The translations under genes and the position numbers were made by a program. The notes beneath the pieces were generated by a model. It was not told where the DNA came from. It did no database searches and was given only the letters and a program-made list of their open reading frames with translations. A stretch of DNA of 64,000 nucleotides from an uncultured Clostridia bacterium (GTDB lineage: Bacteria; Bacillota; Clostridia; Oscillospirales; Acutalibacteraceae): NCBI GenBank assembly GCA_945874765.1, contig CAMCHQ010000012.1, forward strand, positions 1 to 64,000, in the 5' to 3' direction. Each line of letters begins with the position of its first letter. The first letter of the stretch is position 1. Below, piece by piece: positions 40,465 through 50,567 of the stretch.

Positions 40465-42390
40465 CTATTCAATTGTAAATCTGAAGTATGCGTTGTCGCC
40501 GTACCAAAGAGGGAAATTCGTGCCCCAAACGTTGTCATAAAGGACAAATGTCAAGCCGTTTGAAAGTTTTGAATATTCATTATCAAAATGCAATATCTTT
40601 CCTTTTCCGACGCTGACAAGCGGAGAATCGTAATTTGTTATTTTGCAATTTTGAAGTTTGACATTTTGAACGGCTGATAAATTCCTGTTGCCGTTTAATA
40701 CGATATCATTAGCTTCAACGTCGCTGTCAAGCTTTGTAAACGTCACTTTATCACCGCAAGGGTAGATATGATACATTATACTGTTTGGCAGTCTGTCGGC
40801 GTCCTTATCAAGCCACAAAAGCTCAACATTAAGCCTGTCGCTTAAAAGAGTATATTTTATTTGAAAAATTCTCGGTGCGCCCAAAGCTTCGGTTATTTCA
40901 CTGTCTATTTCAAGCTCAACCAAAACTTCCGCCTTGTTTTCGTCTGCATTTGACGATACATTTTTAAGCTTATAATCAAATCTTCCGCTCGGATATTTAC
41001 ATCTTTTTATGTTCGGTTTGCCGAAATCGGGAATTGACCAAATTGCTGTTTGCTTCAAATTTCTGCTGTAATGGTTAAACCAATAGTCATAATCGTCTTG
41101 GTTAAACGAATCATATGTTATTGCGCTTTTGTTATTATTTTCGATAACGGTTTTTGAATCAATCACAAGTTTTTCAATATTACCGAACGAATTAAGCTTT
41201 AACACACTTTTTGAAACGCAGTATTCGTCCATAGCGTTGCCGTTAAGTTTTTTAAACGCTTCTTTAGGCATAAGCATTTGAATTTGAGAAAGTGCCTGAA
41301 TTTTATGAAGATCGCTCAAAGCACCGACGGCTTTTTTGATATACTCTCTCTGCTCAGCCCAGCTTGACTCGATTTTTTTATAATTACTTTTGCCCCTCGC
41401 CTTATTAAATTTAGCTTTTGTATAATTTCTGTACTCACCGAGTGCAATTTTAACGTCCATACCGCACGTGTGCTCGGCAAGGCATAAAATATTTTTCTCC
41501 AAAGCGTTATATTCGTCACTGCCCTTTTTCATTGTACCGTCAGAAAGCCACTCGTTTTTAAGCCTGATAAGTGTACGAAGACAGGCAGATTTATACGGGT
41601 CGGACGCAGAGCCGTGAATCCAAGTGTCGCCTATTTCGCTCGTAACAACAGGTAATTTGTCACGAACAGCCCATATCTTTTCGGCATAATCGTCAAGAGT
41701 ACCGGCACAAACTTCATGGTCGGGATATTTCCTGCCGATTTTTTCAATATTTTTAAGTACAGCGCTTTTGCCCTGCGCACCGTGATTGTCAAGCGTATGG
41801 TCAAAGTAGAGAATATCGTCGACATACTCGTTTTTATAAGCACCGCCGTATTCACCCGAATAGATAACAACGACCTCGCTCTCCCCCACTTTCCACAAAA
41901 AGCACTCGGGAACATCGGGCATAGCCGAAGCGCCGTTTACGCCGATATGAAGAAGCCTGATACCTTTTTTATAAAGAATAGGCACAAGAGCCTTTGTATG
42001 ACCCGGAACGTCCGTCATTTTAGCCGCAACCGTTTTCCTGCCCCTGATATCGTCTATTTTGTCAACAAGGTCTAAAGCATACTCCAAACTTTCCTTATCA
42101 AGAAGTTCCGTATGCATAGTAAACGGCAAAGCGTGGGGTGCAATGTCACCCGATTTCAAGGCGGAAATAAGTTTTTGCTTATTTTCCTCACTGCCGTTTT
42201 CAAGCTCCTCGTTTAAAAGGTACGAACCGGTCGTCCATACAAATTTCTTTTTATCCCCGTCATTAACGCTTTTTGCAATATCAATAGCGTTCGGGATAAA
42301 TTCGTCAAGATACTTTTTTCTTATATTTTCTGCCAAATCCGTAAATCCCAAATCGAGATGAGTTTTTGACACAACGATAACTTTTTTCAT
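40465..42390 (-). CDS. GH38-like DUF5054 glycoside hydrolase
   Basis: Start at MKKVIVVSKTHLDLGFTD (42390) behind AGGTG. The 641-residue cytosolic protein begins with the THLDLGF motif that in GH38-type alpha-mannosidases holds metal-binding His and Asp; a later MTDVPGH segment and GDTWIHGSASDP (about 258-269) would complete the active site. The C-terminal half is beta-rich. No signal peptide is seen. It follows a GPH symporter and a phosphoesterase gene, suggesting intracellular cleavage of an imported glycoside. The substrate is unknown. Confidence 0.82.
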   Translation of the reverse strand: MKKVIVVSKTHLDLGFTDLAENIRKKYLDEFIPNAIDIAKSVNDGDKKKFVWTTGSYLLNEELENGSEENKQKLISALKSGDIAPHALPFTMHTELLDKESLEYALDLVDKIDDIRGRKTVAAKMTDVPGHTKALVPILYKKGIRLLHIGVNGASAMPDVPECFLWKVGESEVVVIYSGEYGGAYKNEYVDDILYFDHTLDNHGAQGKSAVLKNIEKIGRKYPDHEVCAGTLDDYAEKIWAVRDKLPVVTSEIGDTWIHGSASDPYKSACLRTLIRLKNEWLSDGTMKKGSDEYNALEKNILCLAEHTCGMDVKIALGEYRNYTKAKFNKARGKSNYKKIESSWAEQREYIKKAVGALSDLHKIQALSQIQMLMPKEAFKKLNGNAMDEYCVSKSVLKLNSFGNIEKLVIDSKTVIENNNKSAITYDSFNQDDYDYWFNHYSRNLKQTAIWSIPDFGKPNIKRCKYPSGRFDYKLKNVSSNADENKAEVLVELEIDSEITEALGAPRIFQIKYTLLSDRLNVELLWLDKDADRLPNSIMYHIYPCGDKVTFTKLDSDVEANDIVLNGNRNLSAVQNVKLQNCKITNYDSPLVSVGKGKILHFDNEYSKLSNGLTFVLYDNVWGTNFPLWYGDNAYFRFTIE

Positions 42391-42405
42391 AAATTCACCT
42401 ATAGG

Positions 42406-42439
42406 AAAATATCTCCCACCCAAAGATGAGAGATATTTT
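42406..42439. terminator. Hairpin between the GPH symporter and DUF5054 genes
   Basis: AAAATATCTC and GAGATATTTT form a perfect 10-bp stem with a 14-base loop, U-rich on both arms. Inside an otherwise co-directional gene set, it could be a partial terminator that lowers expression of the hydrolase. Confidence 0.55.
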
Positions 42440-42458
42440 TTATTAATTATTAAATAAA

Positions 42459-43907
42459 TTATTCGGCATTATCGGCATTGTATTTCTTTCTCTGCTCAAT
42501 AAGTGCCTCGTGGATTTCTTCCTTTCTCTTACCTGTGAGTTTATAGAAGAAGAACGGAACACCGGCTAAGAACATCATAATACCATGGAAGATTGTATAG
42601 AAGAAGAGCATCCAAATCTTAGTTTTAAGCGACTGCATTGTGCCGTCCTCAATACCCTGTACGTAACCGCAGATTGAATGGTCGCCGTAAAGGATAAGCG
42701 GGGATAAAGCACCTGCGATAGTACCGCTGACCATAGTGAAAATACCGATAACAAAAGGAAGCGATGAATCGAGGCGCTTACCCGTTTTAAGCTCGATATC
42801 CTCCAAAACGTCTGCCTGGAACATACTCGGCAAGAGATTGGAAGCACCGAACTGCAAACCGATTAAGAAAAGGAATACGATAAATACTATCTGAAGAGGT
42901 CCGCCGCTCTTTTCCTGCTTGAAGTATGTATAACCGATTAAAAATGCACAAGTGTTTGCAATGATTGAATAAATACCGCTTGCGATATAAAGTGTACGGG
43001 AATCAAACTTTTTAAGAAGGAAGTTGATGATAAGCATACCCACAGCAGTACCGATACCTGTCGGCAAGCCGAAGAGAAGGAACTTACTTGAAGAGCCGAG
43101 AAGAGCTGCTGCAAGGAATACGCCCATATAGTTTGCAATGCTTCTGAAACTCTTTAAAAATTCCGATATGATAATAGTCCAAGCGTACTTATTTTTAAGA
43201 ATATCGCCGAAGCCTACGAGAGGATTTTTCTTTTCATTATCATATTCGATACGCTCTCTTGTCATCTTCATACCTAAAAGCATAGTGATAATGCCGAGAA
43301 CACCGCTCAAAGCCGCACAAACAATAAACTGAAGTGCCTGATTATCTTTCCAAATAAGGTTCAAAACAACTACGATTACAAGAGAAGCGGAGTTGCCGAC
43401 AGCAGACACAATACCTCTAAACGAAATAACCGTATCACGTTCTTTAAGGTTAGGCGTCATAACAACGGCAACGTTATTGATTGTACCGCCAAAGGTGTTC
43501 ATAACGCCCCACAAAACAGCAACGGTGATAATATAAATCATCAAAAGCGAGCCTGTAATTCCCTTAGGTACCCAGAAACTCAAGAACAAAAGAATACCCA
43601 TAGGAACAGCCGCAAGCATTACAAGAGGTCTGAACTTACCGCTTTTGCCAATGCTTCTGCCGTCGATATACATAACGATAAAGAAGTTAAGTATAAACGG
43701 TACAATACTTGTAACTACGCTGAAAAGTGACGATTGCTTGTTTGAAATCTGAACAACGTCAACAAGAAAAGCGTTACGGTACTGACCTACAAATCCGGTC
43801 ATATTTGTGTAAAAGAATACGGCAATAAGATACCATATAAATTCACTCGTTTTCACATTCTTTTTGTCGGCACTTACATTTAAAGCACCGCTTGGTGTGT
43901 TAGACAT
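42459..43907 (-). CDS. GPH-family sugar:cation symporter
   Basis: A 482-residue major-facilitator protein with about twelve helices. The length, the N-terminal YNFGxx-like region (FFYTNMTGFVGQYRNAFLV), the SIGKSGKFRPLVM loop between helices 2 and 3 (the GPH-type GxxRPW loop) and the long cytosolic C-terminus (KRKEEIHEALIEQR) fit the glycoside-pentoside-hexuronide group. Its gene starts 12 bp after the metallophosphoesterase gene. Substrate unknown; inositol derivatives or glycosides are possible given the neighbours. Confidence 0.87.
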   Translation of the reverse strand: MSNTPSGALNVSADKKNVKTSEFIWYLIAVFFYTNMTGFVGQYRNAFLVDVVQISNKQSSLFSVVTSIVPFILNFFIVMYIDGRSIGKSGKFRPLVMLAAVPMGILLFLSFWVPKGITGSLLMIYIITVAVLWGVMNTFGGTINNVAVVMTPNLKERDTVISFRGIVSAVGNSASLVIVVVLNLIWKDNQALQFIVCAALSGVLGIITMLLGMKMTRERIEYDNEKKNPLVGFGDILKNKYAWTIIISEFLKSFRSIANYMGVFLAAALLGSSSKFLLFGLPTGIGTAVGMLIINFLLKKFDSRTLYIASGIYSIIANTCAFLIGYTYFKQEKSGGPLQIVFIVFLFLIGLQFGASNLLPSMFQADVLEDIELKTGKRLDSSLPFVIGIFTMVSGTIAGALSPLILYGDHSICGYVQGIEDGTMQSLKTKIWMLFFYTIFHGIMMFLAGVPFFFYKLTGKRKEEIHEALIEQRKKYNADNAE

Positions 43908-43919
43908 AAATATTACCCC

Positions 43920-45239
43920 TTAATTAATGTCAAAGTTTTCTTTATTGATATCAAGCGTTAAATCCCAGTCCCTTTGCTTTTCGTCGCCTATCATATCGAG
44001 AATAAAGGAATCCAAATCGCTCAATATTTCATTTTTCTTACCCATTTTCTTTTCAATAATATGGGTAATAGGATGAAGCCGTTTAAGCAGTTTTTCAAAA
44101 GCGTCATAAACAGGCGTACCCTTAACATACGGCTCATTGCCGACAAAAATATTTCTTACAAGTTCTATTCCCAAATCCTTTGCAAGAATATTTTGAATAC
44201 TTTTATCGGGATTAAACCATAAGAGATTGCAAACCTTTTTAACAGTCAGCTTGTTTAAAATATTCATCACGGGCTTTGGCAGAATTTCGTGCATTTTGTA
44301 ATCAATCATTCTGTCAAATCGCCACTGAAAATACTCCTTCGCCGTCTTGCCCTTTTTATCGTAATCAAAATCGTCAATCGTGTACGACTTGATATCTAAG
44401 GTGTTTTTATCCTTAAACGTAACTTTACGGTAAGCACAAGGGCAACCGACAAAGCAAGCGGTTTGCACATCTGTTATTTTATTACCTTTTTCGGTTACAT
44501 AATCAGTGACAGCCTGCGCATGCATATGACCTGTAAAAATAAGGTCAAGACCTGCGTCAGCCAAAGTGTTTGCCGTCTTTTCCCAGTCGGTTAAATGAGC
44601 GTCGCCTATCAAATTCATAATCGGCGAAAACGGCAAAAGAGGATAATGCGTCATTGCAAATATGTAATTTCCGCTTTCGTGAGCCTTTTTGATTTCTTCA
44701 AGCGCCCACTCCATTTGGTCGTCCCAAATGCCCTTGAAGTCCTTGCAGTCTCCGTCACAGTTGAGCGCCAAAAGCCTTACTCCGTCGGCAATCTGCGCAA
44801 CGTAAGACATACTCTTTTTATGCTCACTGATCGCACCGTCAAAGCCGAAATCTTTATAAAAATCTCTCAGCTCATCTCTCGGCATACCTTTGACGTCCAC
44901 TACTTTGTCGCCGATAAATTCGACCGACTCACCCTCATAATCGTGACGTGCCGTGATAAGATAAATCTTCTTACCCTCATCTTGAAGCTTATAAAGCTTC
45001 TCTCTCAAATCGACGTGACTTTGATATTCACCACGGTAAACCAAATCGCCGGGGATAAGAATAATATTTGTGTCCTTGTCCTTTGCAATTTGCTCAAAGC
45101 CTGCGTCAACAATTGCGGGAGTTTCGGCAACGCACTTTTGGTCCGTAACGCTTCTTTTTTCGTAAGCCTCACCCTCTCTGCTGTAAAAAGGTGAGAAAAA
45201 ATGCGTATCTGTCACAAGATAAAAGCTTAAGTTTTCCAT
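43920..45239 (-). CDS. Calcineurin-like metallophosphoesterase
   Basis: A 439-residue protein without a signal peptide. Motifs in order: D11-T-H13, PGDLVYRGE, TARHDYE in the place of GNHE/D, MTHYP and TGHMHAQ. Thus the Asn ligand of the second metal site is Arg here while all His ligands remain. The C-terminal 150 residues are helical and not recognised. It begins an operon with a GPH symporter and the DUF5054 hydrolase, downstream of the AraC regulator. A phosphodiester or phosphomonoester of a sugar or polyol is a possible substrate. Confidence 0.85.
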   Translation of the reverse strand: MENLSFYLVTDTHFFSPFYSREGEAYEKRSVTDQKCVAETPAIVDAGFEQIAKDKDTNIILIPGDLVYRGEYQSHVDLREKLYKLQDEGKKIYLITARHDYEGESVEFIGDKVVDVKGMPRDELRDFYKDFGFDGAISEHKKSMSYVAQIADGVRLLALNCDGDCKDFKGIWDDQMEWALEEIKKAHESGNYIFAMTHYPLLPFSPIMNLIGDAHLTDWEKTANTLADAGLDLIFTGHMHAQAVTDYVTEKGNKITDVQTACFVGCPCAYRKVTFKDKNTLDIKSYTIDDFDYDKKGKTAKEYFQWRFDRMIDYKMHEILPKPVMNILNKLTVKKVCNLLWFNPDKSIQNILAKDLGIELVRNIFVGNEPYVKGTPVYDAFEKLLKRLHPITHIIEKKMGKKNEILSDLDSFILDMIGDEKQRDWDLTLDINKENFDIN

Positions 45240-45329
45240 AACCTACCCTTTTCCTTTCCTGTCATTATATAAAATATCACATATAAGAGTTGATTTCATT
45301 AGAATATATCAAAGATAATTTACGATTTA

Positions 45330-46130
45330 TCACACTTTCATAAGTTCTCTGTATTGCTTAGGCGAATATCCCGTCTCTTTCTTAAAAGAATAGGAAAAAT
45401 ATTGCTGGTCGGTAAACGAAAGCGCATTGGAAATCTCCCCCACATTCATTTTTGTATTGACAAGATATTCCTTTGCAAGGTCGATTTTGCACTTTTTATA
45501 ATACTGATAAGGCGTCACATTATATTTTTGCGAAAAGATATTGATTATATGGTTTTTTGAATAATTCATATCCTCGCAAAGTCCCTCAAGGCTGAATTCA
45601 TCCGTAATATGATTTTCGATATATCTTTTAACCTTATCCGCAAAGTCCTCGTTTTCGATAATTGTGCTGTCAAAAATATAGTTAAAAAGTTTAAATATCT
45701 CAACGGACAAAAGCGACTGAATTTTAGACGGCTCGTAACTTGAAAAAGCAATATCGAATATATGGGTAAAACTTTTTTCACACATTGTATTTTTAAACAA
45801 ATACGTATCCTTATCAATATAATTTTCAATAAGCATATCGGACACCGGACCGTAAAAGCTGATAAAATACTTATGCCACGGATTTTCTTTTTTGGGGTAA
45901 TATTTATGTCTGCTCCCTTTGGTCAAAAGAAAAATATCGCCTTTTTGCGGGTGCAGAATTTGACCGTTAATTTCAAGCGTGCCCTCACCGTCAACAATAT
46001 ATTCAAGAGAGGCAAGAGAGCTGAAATCTCTTTCAATCATATATTTTTCGTCACAAAGCGTCTCGCCGACAAAACTTATTCCAAGCGGTTTGTTTTCCTC
46101 ATATATAAACTTTTTAATATTTTCATACAT
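45330..46130 (-). CDS. AraC-family transcriptional regulator
   Basis: A 266-residue regulator with an N-terminal cupin-like sensor domain (about 20-110; HPQKGDIFLLTKGSRHKYYP) and two C-terminal helix-turn-helix motifs (about 165-266; FSLEGLCEDMNYSKNHIINIF and the family signature ISNALSFTDQQYFSYSFKKETGYSPKQYR, given here as its two ends). The gene lies between the iolGDE genes and the phosphoesterase-symporter-hydrolase operon, and may control either or both. The sensor ligand is probably a sugar or polyol. Confidence 0.92.
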   Translation of the reverse strand: MYENIKKFIYEENKPLGISFVGETLCDEKYMIERDFSSLASLEYIVDGEGTLEINGQILHPQKGDIFLLTKGSRHKYYPKKENPWHKYFISFYGPVSDMLIENYIDKDTYLFKNTMCEKSFTHIFDIAFSSYEPSKIQSLLSVEIFKLFNYIFDSTIIENEDFADKVKRYIENHITDEFSLEGLCEDMNYSKNHIINIFSQKYNVTPYQYYKKCKIDLAKEYLVNTKMNVGEISNALSFTDQQYFSYSFKKETGYSPKQYRELMKV

Positions 46131-46237
46131 TGTGATAATTCACACCTTTACACTTTAATAAATGCCAAATATCATAAAATTATGTGACAATTTAAAAATA
46201 CCATATATTCAAAGAAATTTCAAGCCATACATAAAAA

Positions 46238-46264
46238 ATACCGCAGACATTACATCTGCGGTAT
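46238..46264 (-). terminator. Intrinsic terminator of the iolGDE operon
   Basis: ATACCGCAGA and TCTGCGGTAT form a perfect 10-bp stem; the minus strand continues with TTTTTT. Ends 14 bp after the iolE stop. Confidence 0.88.
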
Positions 46265-46277
46265 AGTTTAAATATTA

Positions 46278-47177
46278 TTAAAGACCTGTATTCTCTGCGA
46301 TATATTTTCTTGCCTTAAGTGCATATTCAAACGGATTAGCTTTTGCAGGGTCCTGCTCAGCCTCAACAACGACCCAGCCCTCATAGTCATTATCGGCAAG
46401 GATATCAAAAATCGGCTTGAAATCAACATCGCCGTCGCCCGGAACAGTGAACACGCCTGCTCTTACAGCGTCAAGAAATGACATATGATTAGGAACAACT
46501 TGATTGTTATAAACGTCCATTCTTACATCTTTAAGGTGAACGTGCTTAACACGGTTGATATACTTTTTCAAAACGGGAACAGGGTCGATACCGGCAAAGG
46601 TAAGGTGACCCGAATCGAAGAGAAGATAAACCAAATCAGGGTCGGTCATATCCATTAATTTATCAATTTCCTCAACTGTCTGAACGCCTGTACCCATATG
46701 GTGATGAACGGTAAAGTACATACCCTTCGACTTTGCATAAGCGCCCATTTCGTTAAAGCCCTTAGTAACAATTTCCCACTGCTCGTCGGTATAATATGGC
46801 TTTTCGTCAAGGATTGACTTATCAAGACAGCCTTGAATCGAATTGCCCTGCTCGGAAGCACCGATTACCTTAGCGCCGAGCTTATGAAGCATATCGCAAT
46901 GAGCCTTGAAAGCCTCGATTGTTTCCTCATAAGGCTTAGAGGTGAGATATGATGAAAACCAAGCGTTGCAAATCTGCAAGCCACGGATATCAAGATATTT
47001 TTTCAAAACGTCGGGGTCTTTAGGATATTTGTTACCCATTTCCGAACCCTTGAAGCCTGCAAGTGCCATTTCGCTTATGCACTGCTCAAATGTGTTTTCA
47101 CTGCCTAAATCGGGCATATCGTCATTAGTCCAGCCGATTGGTGCGATAGCAAGCTTTACTTTATCAGGATTAAGCAT
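46278..47177 (-). CDS. iolE: Myo-inosose-2 dehydratase
   Basis: TIM-barrel (xylose-isomerase-like) lyase that dehydrates scyllo-inosose (2-keto-myo-inositol) in the inositol pathway. The start [10 protein letters not shown] (47177) follows AAAGGT. The 299 residues include the family start [16 protein letters not shown], the [12 protein letters not shown] segment with metal-site His, [12 protein letters not shown] and VKHVHLKD. Third gene after iolG and iolD, in pathway-linked order. Kinase and isomerase steps are not encoded nearby. Confidence 0.93.
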   Translation of the reverse strand: MLNPDKVKLAIAPIGWTNDDMPDLGSENTFEQCISEMALAGFKGSEMGNKYPKDPDVLKKYLDIRGLQICNAWFSSYLTSKPYEETIEAFKAHCDMLHKLGAKVIGASEQGNSIQGCLDKSILDEKPYYTDEQWEIVTKGFNEMGAYAKSKGMYFTVHHHMGTGVQTVEEIDKLMDMTDPDLVYLLFDSGHLTFAGIDPVPVLKKYINRVKHVHLKDVRMDVYNNQVVPNHMSFLDAVRAGVFTVPGDGDVDFKPIFDILADNDYEGWVVVEAEQDPAKANPFEYALKARKYIAENTGL

Positions 47178-47197
47178 ATTTATATTACCTTTCAAAA

Positions 47198-49051
47198 TTA
47201 ATAGTCAAATGTTTCTTTAATGTGCTTTTGCATATCGTCGTATGCCTTTGCAACTCTTTCACTCTTTGAAACTTCAGCAACGCCTACTCTCCACCAGGAC
47301 TCGAAGCCCGGCGTCATAGTCTTAGGCAAAACCTTGATATCAAAAAGACAGCTCTTAGTCTGCTTTTTAGCGTCTTTTAATGCCTCACGCAATTCGTTTG
47401 ACGTGCGAACAGTATAAGCCTTAGCGCCGTAACCCTCTGCAATCTTGGCAAAATCAACATCAATTTCATCACCGTCGAGCATACCCGTTACAGGATTTCT
47501 TGCTCTGAAAACAGTGCCGAATGTGTCTGTACCCTGATTGTTTTGGAGATTTTCGATACAGCCCCAACCCATATTATCAAAAAGACAAACGTTTATTTTA
47601 AGTCCTTCCTGCAAAGCGGTGTAAAGTTCACTGTGACCCATAAGAAACGAGCCGTCACCGCAGAAAGTGTAAACTTCGCTTTCAGGCTTAGCAAGTTTAG
47701 CGCCGAGAGCACCGTTTACCTCATAACCCATATTTGAGAAGCCGTATTCCATATGATATGTACCACGGTCTTTAGGTCTGAAAAGACGTTGCATATCGCC
47801 CGGAAGCGAACCTGCCGAGCCGAGTGCAATTGCGTCATCGTCCATAAATTCGTTAATTATACCGAGTGCAAGAGTTTGGTTAAGTCCGCCTTCAAGTTCT
47901 GTAGAATAATATTCGTCAACAATCTTATCCCACTCGGCTTTTGCATTTTTAATTTCGTCTTTATATTCACTCTTATAACCCTCGCAGGAAGAAATAAGAG
48001 CGGTGATTGCCTCTTTAGCGTCGGCAACAATAGCCTCGGCGTCCATTTTATAAGCGTCAAACGGGCAAACGTTGATACCCAAAACTTTTCTGTCCTCATT
48101 AAAGAGCCACTTTGAAGAAGTTGTAAAATCGGTAAAACGTGTGCCGACGCCGATAATAAGGTCAGCGTCTCTGCCGATAACGTTTGCAGCCTTACCGCCT
48201 GTAACACCGATACCGCCGACATTAAGCGGATTATCCCACTTAATGAGTCCCTTACCTGCCTGAGTTTCGGCAATAGGGATATTATATTTTGTTGCAAATT
48301 CAAGAAGCTCATTTTCAGCACCGCTGTATCTTACACCGCCGCCGCAAACGATGATAGGCTTTTTAGCTTCTTTAATAAGTTTGGTTGCACGTTCAAGCTG
48401 AGGTGCTGATATAGGACGTCTGTCAAGATGCCATACCCTCTTTTGAAGGAAATGTTCGGGATAATCATAAGCCTCACCCTCAACATCCTGAGGCATAGCA
48501 AGGCAGACAGCACCTGTATCGGCAGGGTCTGTAAGCACACGCATAGCGTTAATGCACGCAGTCATAAGCTGTTCGGGACGGAGTATTCTGTCAAAATAAT
48601 GGCAAACACCCTTGAATGCGTCCGTTACGGTTCTGCCGTAGTTATCAAAAAATTCAGCCTGCTGCAAAACAGGGTCCGGCTGACGGCAGGCAAAAGTATC
48701 GCCCGGCAAAACGAGAAGCGGAATTCTGTTAGCAGTTGCACAGCCGCAAGCGGTTACCATATTGGTAGCGCCCGGACCGATAGAAGATACACAGGGAATA
48801 ATAGCCTTTCTGTCCATCTGCTTTGCATAAGCGACAGCGGCAAGAGCCATATTCTGCTCATTTTTACCCTGATAAAATTTAAGATTATGACCGCCCTGCT
48901 CCAAAGCCTGACCGACGCCGACAACACAGCCGTGGCCGAAAATGCCGAACATACCGCTGACAAATTTTGTTTCAACACCGTCACATTCGATATACTGATT
49001 GTCGAGGAACTTAACAAGCGCCTGCGACATAGTAAGTCTTACTCTTTTCAT
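47198..49051 (-). CDS. iolD: 3D-(3,5/4)-trihydroxycyclohexane-1,2-dione hydrolase
   Basis: Thiamine-diphosphate enzyme that opens the ring of the diketo intermediate in inositol catabolism. At 617 residues it is close to family length. It has the N-terminal Pyr domain with GMFGIFGHG and the catalytic Glu in [10 protein letters not shown], a central domain, and the C-terminal PP domain with the ThDP motif [17 protein letters not shown] continuing to NVCLFDN. Between iolG (3 bp) and iolE (20 bp) in one operon. Confidence 0.95.
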   Translation of the reverse strand: MKRVRLTMSQALVKFLDNQYIECDGVETKFVSGMFGIFGHGCVVGVGQALEQGGHNLKFYQGKNEQNMALAAVAYAKQMDRKAIIPCVSSIGPGATNMVTACGCATANRIPLLVLPGDTFACRQPDPVLQQAEFFDNYGRTVTDAFKGVCHYFDRILRPEQLMTACINAMRVLTDPADTGAVCLAMPQDVEGEAYDYPEHFLQKRVWHLDRRPISAPQLERATKLIKEAKKPIIVCGGGVRYSGAENELLEFATKYNIPIAETQAGKGLIKWDNPLNVGGIGVTGGKAANVIGRDADLIIGVGTRFTDFTTSSKWLFNEDRKVLGINVCPFDAYKMDAEAIVADAKEAITALISSCEGYKSEYKDEIKNAKAEWDKIVDEYYSTELEGGLNQTLALGIINEFMDDDAIALGSAGSLPGDMQRLFRPKDRGTYHMEYGFSNMGYEVNGALGAKLAKPESEVYTFCGDGSFLMGHSELYTALQEGLKINVCLFDNMGWGCIENLQNNQGTDTFGTVFRARNPVTGMLDGDEIDVDFAKIAEGYGAKAYTVRTSNELREALKDAKKQTKSCLFDIKVLPKTMTPGFESWWRVGVAEVSKSERVAKAYDDMQKHIKETFDY

Positions 49052-49054
49052 AAA

Positions 49055-50068
49055 TTATGCCTCAATTTCAGAAAGTTTAACAGGTCTGTGCTCTGCAACG
49101 GAAAGTTTAGCAGCAAGACCTAAACGAAGCGCCTCAAGACCGTCATAAACAGTAGTCTTAGTCGGCTTATCGTTAATTACGCAGTCAATAAACTCTGTCA
49201 TCTCGTCAGTAAACGACTGCATATATCTTTCAAGGAAGAAGTAAAGCGGTTTATCGGTCATCTTACCTGTTTCGTCAATAAATGAAACGTTGGTAGGAGT
49301 GTCATTTGCGGCACTTGCCTGACCTTTACTGCCGAATACTTCAAGTCTTTGGTCATAACCGTAAGCAGCCTTACGGCAGTTATCGATTACACCGATTGCA
49401 CCGCTCTTGAATTTAAGAGCAACAAGTGCGGTATCAACGTCGCCTGCTTCACCGATTGCAGGGTCAACGGTAACTGCGGCATTGGCGTAAACCTCTTCAA
49501 CCTCACCGCCGATAAAACGAGCCATATCGAAATCGTGAACAGTCATATCAAGGAAGATACCGCCCGATACCTTAACGTAAGAGATTGGAGGCGGTTCAGG
49601 GTCACGTGAAGTTATTTTGATAGTCTGAAGCTCGCCGATTTTTCCTTTATTTTCAAGGTCTTTAATCTGGGCAAAGTTGTGGTCATAACGGCGGTTGAAA
49701 CCGATTTGAAGCTTAACACCTGCTTCGTCAACAGCCTTAATAACGTTCTTAATTTTAGCAACAGTCAAATCAACCGGCTTTTCGCAGAAAATATTTTTGC
49801 CTGCCTTAGCCGCTTCAACTGCTATATCTGCGTGCGTATCCGTTGATGAACAAATAAGCACTGCCTTAATTTCGGGATTGTTTAAAATCTCGTGATAATC
49901 TTCATAATAATTAGGAATACCAAGTTCCTCGGCTGCCTTCTTTGCACCCTCAACATAAATGTCGGAAATGGCAACAATTTCAGCCTGCGGAATATGGTAA
50001 GTAATTGATTTTGCGTGTACCTGACCGATACGGCCCGCACCGATGATACCAACCTTAAGTTTTTCCAT
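49055..50068 (-). CDS. iolG: Inositol 2-dehydrogenase
   Basis: NAD-dependent Gfo/Idh/MocA oxidoreductase of 337 residues converting myo-inositol to scyllo-inosose. The Rossmann motif GIIGAGRIGQVHAKSI (8-23), the EKPVDLT catalytic-lysine loop (about 95-101, with Lys in CEKP) and the DMTVHDFDMARF segment with the catalytic His are present. First gene of iolG-iolD-iolE. GAGGT stands before the ATG. Confidence 0.93.
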   Translation of the reverse strand: MEKLKVGIIGAGRIGQVHAKSITYHIPQAEIVAISDIYVEGAKKAAEELGIPNYYEDYHEILNNPEIKAVLICSSTDTHADIAVEAAKAGKNIFCEKPVDLTVAKIKNVIKAVDEAGVKLQIGFNRRYDHNFAQIKDLENKGKIGELQTIKITSRDPEPPPISYVKVSGGIFLDMTVHDFDMARFIGGEVEEVYANAAVTVDPAIGEAGDVDTALVALKFKSGAIGVIDNCRKAAYGYDQRLEVFGSKGQASAANDTPTNVSFIDETGKMTDKPLYFFLERYMQSFTDEMTEFIDCVINDKPTKTTVYDGLEALRLGLAAKLSVAEHRPVKLSEIEA

Positions 50069-50121
50069 AAATTTACCTCATTAAACTAAAATTTTTAAGA
50101 GCTTTCGCTCTGCCAACCATA

Positions 50122-50150
50122 AATATAGCATATATTTTTGTTTATTTCAA
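50122..50150 (-). promoter_or_regulatory. Promoter of the iolGDE operon
   Basis: Minus strand TTGAAA, 17 bp, TATATT, with a leader of about 47 bases that holds a small hairpin AGAGC-TTTC-GCTCT. Confidence 0.65.
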
Positions 50151-50227
50151 CACTTATTATCAAACACAAGCGTGTTTTTTTATTAAATATGTTTAAATTT
50201 CACAAATGTTAAAAATTTGCTAAACAG

Positions 50228-50256
50228 TTGCAATGAACGGCAGAAATATGTATAAT
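50228..50256 (+). promoter_or_regulatory. Promoter of the TSCPD-GH36-lepB gene group
   Basis: Plus strand TTGCAA, 17 bp, TATAAT, with a leader of about 32 bases to the TSCPD start. Confidence 0.65.
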
Positions 50257-50294
50257 AGTTTTATATTTAATATTATAAAGGAGTAATATGACTA

Positions 50295-50552
50295 ATGACG
50301 TTTACATACACACCTCACGGCGTTTGCTCAAGGCAAATCGTTATTGACATTGACGAAAATACAGACACTATTAATTCAGTCAGCTTTACGGGCGGCTGCA
50401 ACGGCAATCTTCAGGGTATCGCCGCTCTTGTTAAAGGCAAAAAGCCCGAGGAGGTTATCTCTGTTTTAAAGGGAATCGATTGCAATTTCAAAGGCACATC
50501 CTGCCCCGACCAGCTTGCAAGAGCGCTTGAAGAGGTTGAGGAGCAATTATAA
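50295..50552 (+). CDS. TSCPD-domain protein
   Basis: An 85-residue stand-alone TSCPD domain, related to the C-terminus of NrdJ-type ribonucleotide reductases. Typical are the start TPHGVCSRQI, the GGCNGNLQGI turn and the end GTSCPDQLARAL, which gives the domain its name. It is presumably metal or nucleic-acid binding; a precise role is not known. An ATG at 50288 lies closer to the GGAG but is out of frame and soon stops, so 50295 is used. The GH36 gene follows after 15 bp. Confidence 0.9.
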   Translation: MTFTYTPHGVCSRQIVIDIDENTDTINSVSFTGGCNGNLQGIAALVKGKKPEEVISVLKGIDCNFKGTSCPDQLARALEEVEEQL

Positions 50553-50567
50553 TTAGGAGAAAAATTT

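Noticed and set aside
44595-45194. 199-residue plus-strand frame
   Set aside because: Antisense to the metallophosphoesterase gene, which has all family landmarks.
48428-49123. 231-residue plus-strand frame
   Set aside because: Antisense to iolD and the end of iolG; no ribosome site or recognisable domain.
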